This document shows positions 1 to 9,328 of a stretch of DNA of 24,472 bases, in pieces. This stretch comes from Burkholderiaceae bacterium. GTDB lineage: Bacteria; Pseudomonadota; Gammaproteobacteria; Burkholderiales; Burkholderiaceae_C. The translations under genes and the position numbers were made by a program. A model generated the notes under the pieces. That model made no database searches. It saw only the letters and a list, made by a program, of their open reading frames with translations, and was not told the DNA's origin. Position 1 is the first letter of the stretch. Each line of letters starts with the position of its first letter. The stretch covers positions 1-24,472 of the forward strand of contig JAISNB010000146.1 in the NCBI GenBank assembly GCA_031276435.1, in the 5' to 3' direction.

Positions 1-1374
1 TTGCGCGGTGACCACTTCGGTATAGGCCGCCAGGCCCGCCTGGTAGCGGTTCATCATTTGTTGCTCGATGCGGGTGGCGGCGTCGGCGCTGGCGCGGCTG
101 CGTTCGATTTGCGCGGCCAGTGTTTGCAGGCTGACGAGCTGGTCTTCCACGTTTTTCATGGCGGCCAGCGCCGCTTGCCGGTAGGTGGCCGTGGCGGCGG
201 CGTGCGCGGCGATGGCCTGGTCTACGGCGGCGTCGCGCTGTCCGGCGTCGAATACGAATTGCGCGATGGCCAGTCCCAGCGACCACAGCATGGTGGGCGA
301 GGAGATGGCCTCAGGCAGGCTGGCGCCACTGGCGCTGATGCCGCCGGTGAGTGTGATTTGCGGGAAGAATGCAGAGCGCGCCACGCCGATGCGCGCGTTG
401 GCCGCGACCACGGCGCGCTCGGCCGCTGCCACGTCGGGCCGGCGCAGCAGCAGCGTGGCGGGCACGCCGGTTGGGATGGGCGGCACGGTGTCCATCCACG
501 GCGCGGGGGCAATGGCAAGGCTGGCTGGCGCGCGGCCTGTCAGCAGGGCGATGGCGTGCTCGTTCAGGGCGCGCGTGCGCTGCAAGGCCACGCGGCTGGC
601 GCGGGCGTTGTCCAGTGTGCTTTGCGCCTGCAAGGTGTCGGTGCGCGCGGTCAGGCCCGCGTTGTAGCGGTTCAGGGTGATGGCGGCGCTGCGTTCGTAG
701 CCGGTGATGATGCTGTCGATGAGGGCGATTTCGGCGTCGTTTTCGCGCAGCGCAAAGTAGGTTTGCGCCAAGCTGCCTTGCGCCGACAGGCGCGCTGCCG
801 CCAGGTCGGCCTGGCTGGCCTGCACGCTGGCGCCTTGCGCGCGCGCCGCGTCGCCAAGTTTGCCCCACAGGTCGGGCGCCCAACTGGCTGTCAGGCCGAT
901 GGCGCCCGAGTGCGTGACGGGCACATCGCCCTGACCGCCAGCGCGGTTGCCGCTGGCCGTTGCGCCCACGGCGGGCCATAGCTGCGCGCGCTGCTGGCGC
1001 AGCAGGGCTTCGGCCTGGGCGACGTTGGCCGCGGCTTGCGCCAGGTTCTGGTTGGAGATGTCGATTTGCGCGATCAACTCGGCCAGCGGCGCGTCGTCAA
1101 ACAGCAGCCACCATTGCCCGGTTTGCCACTGGGCCAGTGCCTGGCTGGCCGCTTCGGTGCTGATCCAGTCGGCGGGGGCGGCGACGGCGCTGGCAGCGGC
1201 GGGTTGCGCTTTCCATTGCGCGGGCAGTTCGAGCGGCGGCACGGCTTGCGCGGGCGCCAGGCTGCACGCCGCCAGGGCAAGCAGTGGCGGCAGCGTCGCC
1301 AGGTAAAGCGGCCAGCGGGCGCGCTGGCTGCCGCGCGGCAGGTCGGGGTTCAAAGGGTTGGGGTTCATGCGCAT
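1..1374 (-). CDS. RND efflux outer-membrane lipoprotein channel, NodT/OpmB type (3' end beyond window)
   Basis: This is the outer-membrane exit duct of the adjacent RND pump (TolC/OprM superfamily), expected to be a trimeric lipoprotein. The 458 codons visible translate without a stop and run off the left edge, so the C-terminus is missing. A signal peptide ends in a lipobox L-A-A-C with the lipidated Cys at about residue 37. The two duplicated efflux-protein halves are recognisable, including the 'SWAPDLWGKLGDAARA' stretch, 'ALRENDAEIALIDS', 'RRPDVAAAERAVVAANARIG' and 'FFPQITLTGG'. I chose the ATG at 1374 because a GGGA ribosome-binding site lies 8 nt upstream. An in-frame ATG at 1368 is the alternative. 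It follows the MdtC-like gene by 23 nt and is the last gene of the operon visible here. The family call is secure; the substrate is unknown. Confidence 0.93.
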   Translation of the reverse strand, partial: MRMNPNPLNPDLPRGSQRARWPLYLATLPPLLALAACSLAPAQAVPPLELPAQWKAQPAAASAVAAPADWISTEAASQALAQWQTGQWWLLFDDAPLAELIAQIDISNQNLAQAAANVAQAEALLRQQRAQLWPAVGATASGNRAGGQGDVPVTHSGAIGLTASWAPDLWGKLGDAARAQGASVQASQADLAAARLSAQGSLAQTYFALRENDAEIALIDSIITGYERSAAITLNRYNAGLTARTDTLQAQSTLDNARASRVALQRTRALNEHAIALLTGRAPASLAIAPAPWMDTVPPIPTGVPATLLLRRPDVAAAERAVVAANARIGVARSAFFPQITLTGGISASGASLPEAISSPTMLWSLGLAIAQFVFDAGQRDAAVDQAIAAHAAATATYRQAALAAMKNVEDQLVSLQTLAAQIERSRASADAATRIEQQMMNRYQAGLAAYTEVVTAQ

Positions 1375-1397
1375 TTTTGGGTTCCCGGTGTGGCCGC

Positions 1398-4300
1398 TTA
1401 CGCGGTTGCGCCGCGCGCCAGCAAGGCGGCTTGGCTGGCCTTGCGCCGACGCAGTTTGTCCATCAATACGTAGACGACGGGCGTGGTCAGCAGGGTGAGC
1501 AGTTGGCTGACCACCAGTCCCCCGATGATGGTCACGCCCAGTGGCTGGCGCAGCTCATAGCCCTGCCCAAAGCCAATGGCCAGCGGCAGCGCGCCCAGAA
1601 TGGCGGCCAGCGTGGTCATCATGATGGGGCGAAAGCGTTTGAGGCAGGCCTCGCGCACCGCCTCGGTGGCGCTCAGGCCGCGCGCGCGCTCGGCGCTGAG
1701 CGCGAAGTCGATGATGAGGATGGCGTTTTTCTTGACGATGCCGATGAGCAGGAACACGCCGATGAGCGCCATGATGGAGAACTCCATGCGCAGCGCCAGC
1801 AGCGCCAGCACGGCGCCAAAACCGGCGCTGGGCAGGGTGGTGAGGACGGTGACGGGGTGAATCAGGCTTTCGTAGAGCATGCCCAGCACGATGTAGATGA
1901 CCACCAGCGCCGCGGCGATGAGCAGCACCTGTTCGGACTGCTGTTTTTGCGCATCGGCGGCGGCGCCCGAAAATTCGCCGCGCATGTTGTTGGGCATGCT
2001 GCCGATGGCCTCAAGCGCATCCAGCACGGCCTGGCGCCCCTGCCCCAGCGAAACGCCTTCGGCCAGGCTGAAAGACAGCGTGCTCGACAGCTCGCCGCCG
2101 TCGTGGTCGACCGATGTGGGCACCGCCTTTTCGCCAAAGGTGGCGAAGGCCGAGAGCGGCACCATGCTGGCGCGCGCAACCGATATGGGCTGCCCCGTGG
2201 ACGCGCTGCGCAGCGCCGGGTTGGCCGAGGCGGCCGCGTTGCTGGCCGTCACCTGTGCGCCAGCGCCGCCGCCGCTGGTCGCCGCGCGCGCCGCGGGCAC
2301 GTACACGTCGGCCAGCGCCACGGGCGACTGGGTGTAGCGTTGCGCCCATTCCATGACCACGGCGTACTGGTTCATGTCGCTGTACATGGTGGCGACCTGG
2401 CGCTGCCCGAAAGCGTTGTACAGCGCGGCGTCCACGGCGTTGAGCGCCACGCCCAACTGGGTGGCCTTGTCGCGGTCGACGCTCACAAAGATTTCGACAC
2501 CGTTGTCGCTCTGGTCGTCGTCCACGTCCGTCAGGCGCGCGTCGGCTTTCATGGCCGCCGCCAGCTTGAGTGTCCAGGCGCGCAGGTCGGCTTGGTTGTC
2601 TGACTTGAGGGTGAATTCGTAGCTGCTGTTGCTGCTGCGCCCGCCCATGCGCAACTCTTGCGCGGGCCGCAAGAACACGCGCAGGCCCGTGATTTGCGAC
2701 AGGCCGGGACGCAGGCGGTCGGCCACTTCGCGCGTTTTGACGCGGCCTGGCCGCTCGGCCACCGGCTTGAGCGCCGCCGTCATGAAGCCGCCCCCGGCGC
2801 GTCCGCCCGAAAAGCCCACCACCGTGGCCACCGCCGGATCGGCGCGCACGATGTCGATGGCCTGCTGGAGCTTCTCGCCCATCGCGGCTGAAGAGATGCT
2901 TTGGTCGGCGCGCAGTCCGGCCACCATCATGCCGTTGTCCTGCTCGGGGAAATAGCCCTTGGTGATGACGCTGAACAAATAGGCATTCAGGCCGATGACC
3001 ACCAGCAGCACGCCCACCACCAGCCAGGGCGCCGACAGCGCCCAGTCCAGCGCGCGCAGGTAGCCGCGCGTCAGCTTGTCCACAGTGGCCCGAACCGCGC
3101 AGCCCAGGCGCGCGCGCAAGGCGCCTGCCAGGCTTGTCGCTGGCTGCCGCTCAAGAAGGCTGGCATGCCCGGCGGTGTCGCGCCGCAGCAGGCGCGCGCA
3201 CAGCATGGGCGTGGCCGTCAGCGAGATGAGCAGCGAGATCATGACCGCCACCGACAGCGTGAGCGCGAATTCGCGGAACATGCGGCCAATGGCCCCTTGC
3301 ATGAACAGCATGGGGATGAACACGGCCACCAGGGAGACGCTGATGGTCAGCACCGTAAAGCCCACCTCGCGCGCGCCCACCAGTGCGGCCTGCATGCGCG
3401 GCATGCCCGATTCCAGATGGCGTGTCACGTTTTCGAGCACCACGATGGCGTCGTCCACCACAAAGCCGGTCGCCACGGTGAGGGCCATCAGCGTCAGGTT
3501 GTTGATGGAGTAGCCCAGCGCGTACATGGCGGCAAAGGTGCCCAGCAGCGATGCCACCGTCGCCACGGCGGGCACCACGGCGGCGCGCAGGCTGTGCAAG
3601 AACAGGCCCACCACCACCACCACGAGCAGCACCGAGACGATCAGGGTCAGTTCCACCTCGCGCACCGAGGCGCGAATGGAACCCGTGCGGTCGATGGCCA
3701 CTTGCAACGCGATGTCCTGCGGCAATTGCGCGCGCAACTGCGGCAGCAGCGCCTGGATGGTGTCGGCCGTTTCGATCAGGTTGGCATCGGGCTGTTGCGT
3801 GATGTTGACCACAATGGCCGGTTGGCCGTTGAACATGCCGCGCGTGCGCGCGTCCTGCACGCCATCGCTCACTTGCGCCACATCTTCAAGCCGCACGTCC
3901 TGCTGGTTGCGCACGGCCACAATCAGCCGCTTGTAGTCGGCGGCGCGCAGGCCGGGCGCGGGCGTGAGCACCTGAAGCGCGCGGCCCGTTTTCTCGTCGC
4001 CCACTTCCAGCACGCCTTTGGGGCGGTTGGCGTTGTTGGCCTGCAAGGCGGCGCGCACATCTTCGGCGGTGACGCCCATGTCGTGCAGCTTGAACGGGTT
4101 GAGTTCCACGCGCACCGCGGGCAACGATCCGCCGCCCAGCGTCACATCGCCCACGCCATCGACTTGCAACAGGCGCTGGCTGACGATGTTGCTCACCGCG
4201 TCGTAAATCTGCCCCGGCGTGCGCGTCTCTGATGTGAGCGCCAGTACCATGAACGGCTGCCCCGCCGGGTTGGCCTTGCGGTATGTGGGGTTGGTGCGCA

Positions 4301-4667
4301 AGTTGGCGGGCAAATCGATGCGCGCGGCGTTGATGGCCGCCTGCACGTCGCGCGCGGCGCTGTCGATGTCGCGCCCCAGATCGAATTGCAGCGTCACGCG
4401 CGTGGAGCCGGTGCGGCTGCGCGAGGTCATCTCGTTGACGCCCGAGATGGTGCCCAGCGTGCGTTCCAGCGGCGTTGCCACCGTGCGTGCCATGTCGGCG
4501 GGGCTGGCGCCGGGCATGTTGGCCGATACCGAAATCACCGGAAACTCCACCGACGGCAGGCGCGCCACCGGCAGCAAGAAGAACGCGCCAATGCCAGCGA
4601 GCGCCAAGCCCACCGTGAGCAGTACCGTGGCAATGGGCCGCTCGATGAACAGGCGCGAGAGATTCAT
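1398..4667 (-). CDS. mdtC: RND multidrug efflux permease, MdtC/MuxC-like
   Basis: Inner-membrane proton/drug antiporter subunit of about 1089 residues, partner of the MdtB-like permease in a heteromeric RND pump. The N-terminus 'NLSRLFIERPIATVLL' is the family start, so I place the start at ATG 4667. An in-frame ATG at 4688 would overlap the upstream stop by 8 nt. TM4 carries the proton-relay Asp pair in 'GFVVDDAIVVLEN', and TM10 carries the Lys in 'GIVKKNAILIIDFA'. The motifs 'PLERTLGTISGVNEMTS', 'ADQSISSAAM' and 'NAFGQRQVATMY' match MdtC rather than MdtB. The protein is longer than the usual 1025-1040 residues. Much of the excess is an Ala/Ser/Gly-rich insertion at about residues 791-832 in the second periplasmic loop. 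It is third in an adaptor-RND-RND-channel operon, the order of Pseudomonas muxABC-opmB. Confidence 0.95.
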   Translation of the reverse strand: MNLSRLFIERPIATVLLTVGLALAGIGAFFLLPVARLPSVEFPVISVSANMPGASPADMARTVATPLERTLGTISGVNEMTSRSRTGSTRVTLQFDLGRDIDSAARDVQAAINAARIDLPANLRTNPTYRKANPAGQPFMVLALTSETRTPGQIYDAVSNIVSQRLLQVDGVGDVTLGGGSLPAVRVELNPFKLHDMGVTAEDVRAALQANNANRPKGVLEVGDEKTGRALQVLTPAPGLRAADYKRLIVAVRNQQDVRLEDVAQVSDGVQDARTRGMFNGQPAIVVNITQQPDANLIETADTIQALLPQLRAQLPQDIALQVAIDRTGSIRASVREVELTLIVSVLLVVVVVGLFLHSLRAAVVPAVATVASLLGTFAAMYALGYSINNLTLMALTVATGFVVDDAIVVLENVTRHLESGMPRMQAALVGAREVGFTVLTISVSLVAVFIPMLFMQGAIGRMFREFALTLSVAVMISLLISLTATPMLCARLLRRDTAGHASLLERQPATSLAGALRARLGCAVRATVDKLTRGYLRALDWALSAPWLVVGVLLVVIGLNAYLFSVITKGYFPEQDNGMMVAGLRADQSISSAAMGEKLQQAIDIVRADPAVATVVGFSGGRAGGGFMTAALKPVAERPGRVKTREVADRLRPGLSQITGLRVFLRPAQELRMGGRSSNSSYEFTLKSDNQADLRAWTLKLAAAMKADARLTDVDDDQSDNGVEIFVSVDRDKATQLGVALNAVDAALYNAFGQRQVATMYSDMNQYAVVMEWAQRYTQSPVALADVYVPAARAATSGGGAGAQVTASNAAASANPALRSASTGQPISVARASMVPLSAFATFGEKAVPTSVDHDGGELSSTLSFSLAEGVSLGQGRQAVLDALEAIGSMPNNMRGEFSGAAADAQKQQSEQVLLIAAALVVIYIVLGMLYESLIHPVTVLTTLPSAGFGAVLALLALRMEFSIMALIGVFLLIGIVKKNAILIIDFALSAERARGLSATEAVREACLKRFRPIMMTTLAAILGALPLAIGFGQGYELRQPLGVTIIGGLVVSQLLTLLTTPVVYVLMDKLRRRKASQAALLARGATA

Positions 4668-4680
4668 GCGCCGCGCGCTG

Positions 4681-7600
4681 TCATGCATGGCTGTCGCCCG
4701 CTTCTTCTGGCCGCCGGGCGGCCTCCCATTGCGCGGCTTGCTGCGCCTCGTCGGCAAAGGCGTGGGCCGAGCCATCGAGCCGCTGGCCCAGGCGGTCGAA
4801 CCACAGGTAAATCACCGGCGTGGTAAACAGCGTCAAAAGCTGCGAGAGCACCAGCCCGCCAAAGATCGACAGGCCCAGCGGGCGGCGCAGTTCGGCGCCG
4901 TCGCCAACGCTAAGCATCAGCGGCACGGCCGCGGCCAGCGCGGCCAGCGTGGTCATCAAAATGGGGCGAAAGCGCAGCAGCGCGGCCTGGTGGATGGCCT
5001 CGCGCGCGGATTTGCCTTCGCCGCGCTCGGCCTCGATGGCAAAGTCGATCATCATGATGGCGTTCTTCTTGACGATGCCAATGAGCAGCACCAGGCCGAT
5101 GATGCCCACGATGTCCAACGCGTGGCCGCTCAGCCACAGGGCCAGCAGCGCGCCCACGCCCGCCGATGGCAGCGTGGACAAAATGGTCAGCGGGTGCACG
5201 TAGCTCTCGTAGAGCACGCCCAGCACGATGTACACGCACACCACGGCGGCCAGGATCAGCCACAACTGGTTGGTCAGCGATTGCTCGTAAGCGCCCGCTG
5301 CGCCGCTCATACGCAGGCTGATCGCCTCGGGCAGGCCCGCGCGCGCGGCGGCGGCTTTGACGGCTTGCACCGCCGCGCCCAGTGACACGCCGGGCGCCGT
5401 GTCAAAGCCCACGGTGGCCGCCGGATATTGCCCCACGCGCAGCACTTGCAGCGCGGCCTCTTCCTGCACCACCTGCGCAAACGACGACAGCGGCGTGGTG
5501 CCGCCAGAACTGGTTCTGACGGGCAGATCGCGCAGGGTGCGCAGGCTTGTTTCCCCCTCGCGCGCCGATTCCAGAATCACGCGGTACTGGTTGGTTTCGG
5601 TAAAGATGGTGGACACGATGCGCTGGCCAAACGCGTTGTACAACGTGTTGTCCAGGCTGGAGGCGGTAACGCCCAGGCGCGAGGCGGTGTCGCGGTCGAT
5701 CCTGACCATGGCGGCCAGCCCGGTGACGCCAGCGTCGGTGGTGGCGTGGCGCACTTCGGGCACGCCGTCCAGCGCGCGAGCAAGCTTTTGCGCCCACTGG
5801 TTGACCAGGGCCGTGTCCGCGCCCTCCAGGTCGAAGCGGAATTCGGTTGCTCCAGTGGCGCTGTCCACCGTCAAATCCTGCGTGGGTTGCAAATACAGGT
5901 TCACGCCCGCCACCTGGCTGGTAACAGCGTCGCGCAACCGCTGCATGATGCGCGCCTCTGAATCGCCCAGCACGCCGCGCGCGCGCAGGTTGATGGTCAG
6001 CCGCGCCGACGACAGCATGCTGTTGTTGGCCGCGTCCACGCCAACCACAACGCTGGCCGAGCGCACAGCCGGATCGGCCAGCACCACCCGCGCGGCGGCC
6101 TGCCCTAGGGCTGACATGCGCGCAAACGAGACGTCGCTGGCCGCTTCGAGCCGACCCTGCAACTGCCCCGTGCTCTGCGTGGGAAACAGCCCCTTGGGCA
6201 TGCCCCAGTACAGCAGCACCGACACGGCCAGCGTGGCCAGCGCGGTCAGCAGCGTGAGGGTTTGCCGCGCCAGCACCCAGTCCAGGCCCCGCTCGTAGTG
6301 GCGCACCAGCCAGTCCATGTGCTTTTGCATCCAGTGTCCGACGCGGCCATGCACGGCCTCCAGCGGCTCCAGCCAGCGCGCCGACATCATGGGCACCAGC
6401 GTGAGCGATACCAGCGCCGAAAACAGGATGGTGATGGCCAGCGTGACGGCAAATTCGCGGAACAGCCGCCCGATGACCTCTTGCATGAACAGCAGCGGAA
6501 TCAGCACCGCGATCAGCGAGACCGTCAGCGAGATGATGGTAAAGCCGATTTCGCCCGAGCCATGCAGGGCCGCCTCGAAAGCCGATTTGCCCCGCTCGCG
6601 GTGGCGGGCAATGTTTTCGATCATGACGATGGCGTCATCGACCACGAAGCCGGTGGCAATGGTCAGTGCCATCAGGCTCAGGTTGTTGAGCGAGTAGCCC
6701 AGTAGGTACATGGCGCCCACCGTGCCCATCAGCGAGATGGGCACCGCAATCGACGCAATCAGCGTGGCGCGCGCGCTGTGCAAGAACAGGAAGATCACCA
6801 GCACCACCATCACTACGGCCAGCACCAGTTCCATCTCAACGTGGGCCACAGAGGCGCGAATGCCCAGTGTGCGGTCGGTCAGCACCTGCACCCGCACGCT
6901 TTGCGGCAGGCTCTCGCGCAGCGCGGGCATGGCCCGCTGTATGGCGTCGACCGTGGCAATCACGTTGGCGCCCGGCTGCCTCTGCACGTTGACGATGACG
7001 GCGGGCGTCAAATCCATGGCCGCCGCCGCGCCGTCACTGCTGCCACCATCGGCGTGAATGCCGGTCCACGCGCCCAGGCGCTCGTTTTCAGAGCCATCGG
7101 TCACGCGCGCAACGTCTTTCAGGCGCACGGGCGCGCCGCCCGAGTAGGCAATCACCAGATCCTTGTATTCGTCGGTGGTCAGAAGCTGGTCGTTGGCGTT
7201 GATGGTGTACTGGCGCCGGGCGCCGTCGAACATGCCCTTGGCCGAACTGCTGTTGCCCGCGCTGATGGCGCTGCTGATGCTGTCAAGCCCCAGCCCGAGC
7301 GAGGCCAGCGCGTCCACATTGCCCTGGATGCGCACGGCGGGCCGCTTGCCACCGGCCAGCGTGACCAGCCCCACGCCGCTGATCTGGCTGATTCTGAGCG
7401 CCAGCCGCGTGTTGACCATGTTCTGCACCTCGGTCAGCGGCAGGCTGTCTGAAGTGATCGCCAGTTGCATGATGGGCGCGTCCGCCGGGTTGACCTTGGC
7501 GTAAATAGGCGGCGTTGGCAAATCAGCGGGCAGCAGCGCGCTGCCCGCGTTGATGGCCGCCTGCACCTGCTGCTCGGCGGCATCCATGCCCAGCGCAAGG

Positions 7601-7887
7601 TCGAATTGCAGCGTCACCATCGACACCCCGGCGCTGCTGGTGCTGCTCATGCGCGCCAATCCGGACATCTGCCCGAACTGGCGCTCCAGCGGTGCGGTCA
7701 CGGTGCGGCTCATCACATCGGGACTGGCGCCCGGGTAAAGCGTTTGCACTTGGATGGTGGGGTAATCCACCTGCGGCAGCGCCGCCACCGGCAAAAACCG
7801 CAGGCCCAGCAGCCCCGCCAGCACAATGGCCAGCATGAACAGCGCCGTAGCCACGGGCCGCTGGATGAACAGGCGGGAAACGTTCAT
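4681..7887 (-). CDS. mdtB: RND multidrug efflux permease, MdtB/MuxB-like
   Basis: First of the two RND permeases, 1068 residues. In the MdtBC family two different permeases assemble as a mixed trimer and exchange protons for drugs from the periplasm or outer leaflet. The start 'NVSRLFIQRPVATALFM' is the expected family N-terminus. The porter motif 'LPQVDYPTIQVQTLYPGAS' and 'PLERQFGQMSGLARMSS' are MdtB-like. TM4 has 'GFVVDDAIVMIENIARH' with the proton-relay Asp pair, and TM10 has the Lys in 'GIVKKNAIMMIDFA'. Compared with E. coli MdtB it carries a short Gly/Ser/Asp/Ala-rich insertion near residues 277-293, just before 'PAVIVNVQRQPGANV'. It starts 40 nt after the adaptor gene with only a weak GGAT ribosome-binding site, and ends 13 nt before the chosen mdtC start. 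Confidence 0.96.
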   Translation of the reverse strand: MNVSRLFIQRPVATALFMLAIVLAGLLGLRFLPVAALPQVDYPTIQVQTLYPGASPDVMSRTVTAPLERQFGQMSGLARMSSTSSAGVSMVTLQFDLALGMDAAEQQVQAAINAGSALLPADLPTPPIYAKVNPADAPIMQLAITSDSLPLTEVQNMVNTRLALRISQISGVGLVTLAGGKRPAVRIQGNVDALASLGLGLDSISSAISAGNSSSAKGMFDGARRQYTINANDQLLTTDEYKDLVIAYSGGAPVRLKDVARVTDGSENERLGAWTGIHADGGSSDGAAAAMDLTPAVIVNVQRQPGANVIATVDAIQRAMPALRESLPQSVRVQVLTDRTLGIRASVAHVEMELVLAVVMVVLVIFLFLHSARATLIASIAVPISLMGTVGAMYLLGYSLNNLSLMALTIATGFVVDDAIVMIENIARHRERGKSAFEAALHGSGEIGFTIISLTVSLIAVLIPLLFMQEVIGRLFREFAVTLAITILFSALVSLTLVPMMSARWLEPLEAVHGRVGHWMQKHMDWLVRHYERGLDWVLARQTLTLLTALATLAVSVLLYWGMPKGLFPTQSTGQLQGRLEAASDVSFARMSALGQAAARVVLADPAVRSASVVVGVDAANNSMLSSARLTINLRARGVLGDSEARIMQRLRDAVTSQVAGVNLYLQPTQDLTVDSATGATEFRFDLEGADTALVNQWAQKLARALDGVPEVRHATTDAGVTGLAAMVRIDRDTASRLGVTASSLDNTLYNAFGQRIVSTIFTETNQYRVILESAREGETSLRTLRDLPVRTSSGGTTPLSSFAQVVQEEAALQVLRVGQYPAATVGFDTAPGVSLGAAVQAVKAAAARAGLPEAISLRMSGAAGAYEQSLTNQLWLILAAVVCVYIVLGVLYESYVHPLTILSTLPSAGVGALLALWLSGHALDIVGIIGLVLLIGIVKKNAIMMIDFAIEAERGEGKSAREAIHQAALLRFRPILMTTLAALAAAVPLMLSVGDGAELRRPLGLSIFGGLVLSQLLTLFTTPVIYLWFDRLGQRLDGSAHAFADEAQQAAQWEAARRPEEAGDSHA

Positions 7888-7927
7888 TGAATGATCCGCG
7901 CGCGGTGCTTTGCTGTTTCAGCCTGCC

Positions 7928-9268
7928 TTAACGGCTGGCGGCCAGTGCGGGCGCGCTTGACGCCATTGCCGCAGCGGGCCGCGCGCCAGCGCCGTCCGCG
8001 CCGGACGCCGCGCGCGCTGGCCGGTCGCCGCTCAACTGCACGGCGGCGCCCGCTTTCACGCGGTCGCCCCCTTCGGTGACCACGCGCTCGCCCGCTTGCA
8101 CGCCGCTTTCAATCAAAACCCACTCGGCCGTCGCCAGTCCGCGCCGAACCGCGCGCATCTGCGCCACGCGCGCGTCGTCGATCACATACACATAGTCGCC
8201 CTGCGGGCCTGCGCGCACCGCCGTCACCGGAACCAGCACGCCCCGGACGGCGCCCAGTTGCAAGCGCACATTGACAAACTGGTTGGGAAACAACTGCCCC
8301 GTGGCATTGTCAAAACGCGCCTTGGCGCGCACCGTGCCCGTGGCCGTATTGACCTGGTTGTCCATCGAGAGGAAAGCGCCCTCGGCCAGCGTCTGCGCGC
8401 GCGCGCTGTCGAGCACCGCCACCGGCAGCTTGCCGCCCCGCTGCGCGGCAAGCACATCGGCAATGCGCTCTTGCGTCACGGCAAACACCACATCAATGGG
8501 CGTCATCTGCGTGATGGTGGCAATGCCCGTGCTGTTGGCCGCAACCAGATTGCCCGCGTCCACCGCACGCAAACCAATGCGCCCGCTGATGGGCGCGCGC
8601 AGCGTGGTGTAGTCCAGATTGATTTGCGCCGTGCGCTCGCTGGCGCGGTCGCTCTCCAGCGTGCCTTCAAGCTGCTTGACCAGCGCGGCCTGCACATCCA
8701 CCTCTTGCCGGGCAATCGAATCCTGGCCCCACAGCGTCTGATAACGCTGCAACGTGGTGCGCGCCATGGCCAGTTGCGCCTCATCGCGCACGCGCTGGCC
8801 GCGCGCCTGCGCCAGCGCCTGCTCGAGGGGCAGCCGATCAATGCGCGCCAGCACCTGCCCCTTTTTCACCTGTTGCCCTTCGGTAAACAGCACCTCTTGC
8901 AGCACGCCCGAAACCTGCGGCGCCAGCGCAACCGCGTTCACGGACGTGACCGTGCCCAGCGCGTCAAGCTGGGTCTGCAACTCGCCCTCGCGCGCCAGCG
9001 CGTAACCCACCGTCACCATGCCGCCCGCGCCACCCGGGCCGCCGCCCGGCCTGCCCAAACCCGGCTGCGCGCCAACAGGCGGCATCTGCTGCGCGCGCTG
9101 CGCCAGATACCACGCGCCGCCAACCAGCAAAGCCACGAACAGCAAAGTCAAAAGCGCGCCCAGCCAGCGCCGGCGCGGGCCGGACTGCTGAACGCGCAAA
9201 CCACCCGCCGCCGCATTCGCGCAGGGTGGTGAAGGACGCTGGGAGGAACCGGGTTCTGATACAGCCAT
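7928..9268 (-). CDS. mdtA: RND efflux periplasmic adaptor (membrane fusion protein), MdtA/MuxA-like
   Basis: Adaptor that links the RND permeases to the outer-membrane channel, about 446 residues. A short cytoplasmic N-terminus is followed by one membrane anchor (about residues 35-53, 'WLGALLTLLFVALLVGGAWY') and a Gly/Pro-rich linker. The lipoyl half-motifs follow ('VSGVLQEVLFTEGQQVKKGQ' and 'LDYTTLRAPISGRIGLR'), flanking an alpha-helical hairpin. A beta-barrel ('FPNQFVNVRLQLG') and a membrane-proximal domain come next. The C-terminus is an Ala-rich tail. I chose ATG 9268. An in-frame GTG at 9319 would add 17 residues that do not resemble the family, and it lies upstream of the best -10 candidate. 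It is the first gene of the operon. No regulator gene (such as baeSR) is adjacent within the window. Confidence 0.95.
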   Translation of the reverse strand: MAVSEPGSSQRPSPPCANAAAGGLRVQQSGPRRRWLGALLTLLFVALLVGGAWYLAQRAQQMPPVGAQPGLGRPGGGPGGAGGMVTVGYALAREGELQTQLDALGTVTSVNAVALAPQVSGVLQEVLFTEGQQVKKGQVLARIDRLPLEQALAQARGQRVRDEAQLAMARTTLQRYQTLWGQDSIARQEVDVQAALVKQLEGTLESDRASERTAQINLDYTTLRAPISGRIGLRAVDAGNLVAANSTGIATITQMTPIDVVFAVTQERIADVLAAQRGGKLPVAVLDSARAQTLAEGAFLSMDNQVNTATGTVRAKARFDNATGQLFPNQFVNVRLQLGAVRGVLVPVTAVRAGPQGDYVYVIDDARVAQMRAVRRGLATAEWVLIESGVQAGERVVTEGGDRVKAGAAVQLSGDRPARAASGADGAGARPAAAMASSAPALAASR

Positions 9269-9322
9269 GACAATAGACCAGACGAGCCAGCAAACATTGC
9301 AGCCCAAAGCGGAAACCACGCG

Positions 9323-9328
9323 ATATTA
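9323..9328 (-). promoter_or_regulatory. Candidate -10 box for the efflux operon
   Basis: The minus strand reads TAATAT here, one mismatch from the sigma-70 consensus, about 55 nt before the mdtA ATG. No good -35 is visible 16-18 nt upstream, so the assignment is weak. It would give a leader of roughly 48 nt and would exclude the upstream GTG start. Confidence 0.25.

Noticed and set aside
1284..2603. Long open frame on the plus strand (439 codons) opposite the mdtC-like gene
   Set aside because: It lies wholly antisense to a clearly recognised RND permease. Its translation is His/Gln/Arg-rich, typical of the reverse of GC-biased coding DNA.
2901..4232. Another long plus-strand frame (443 codons) opposite the mdtC-like gene
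   Set aside because: Same antisense pattern with no ribosome-binding site and no protein family features.
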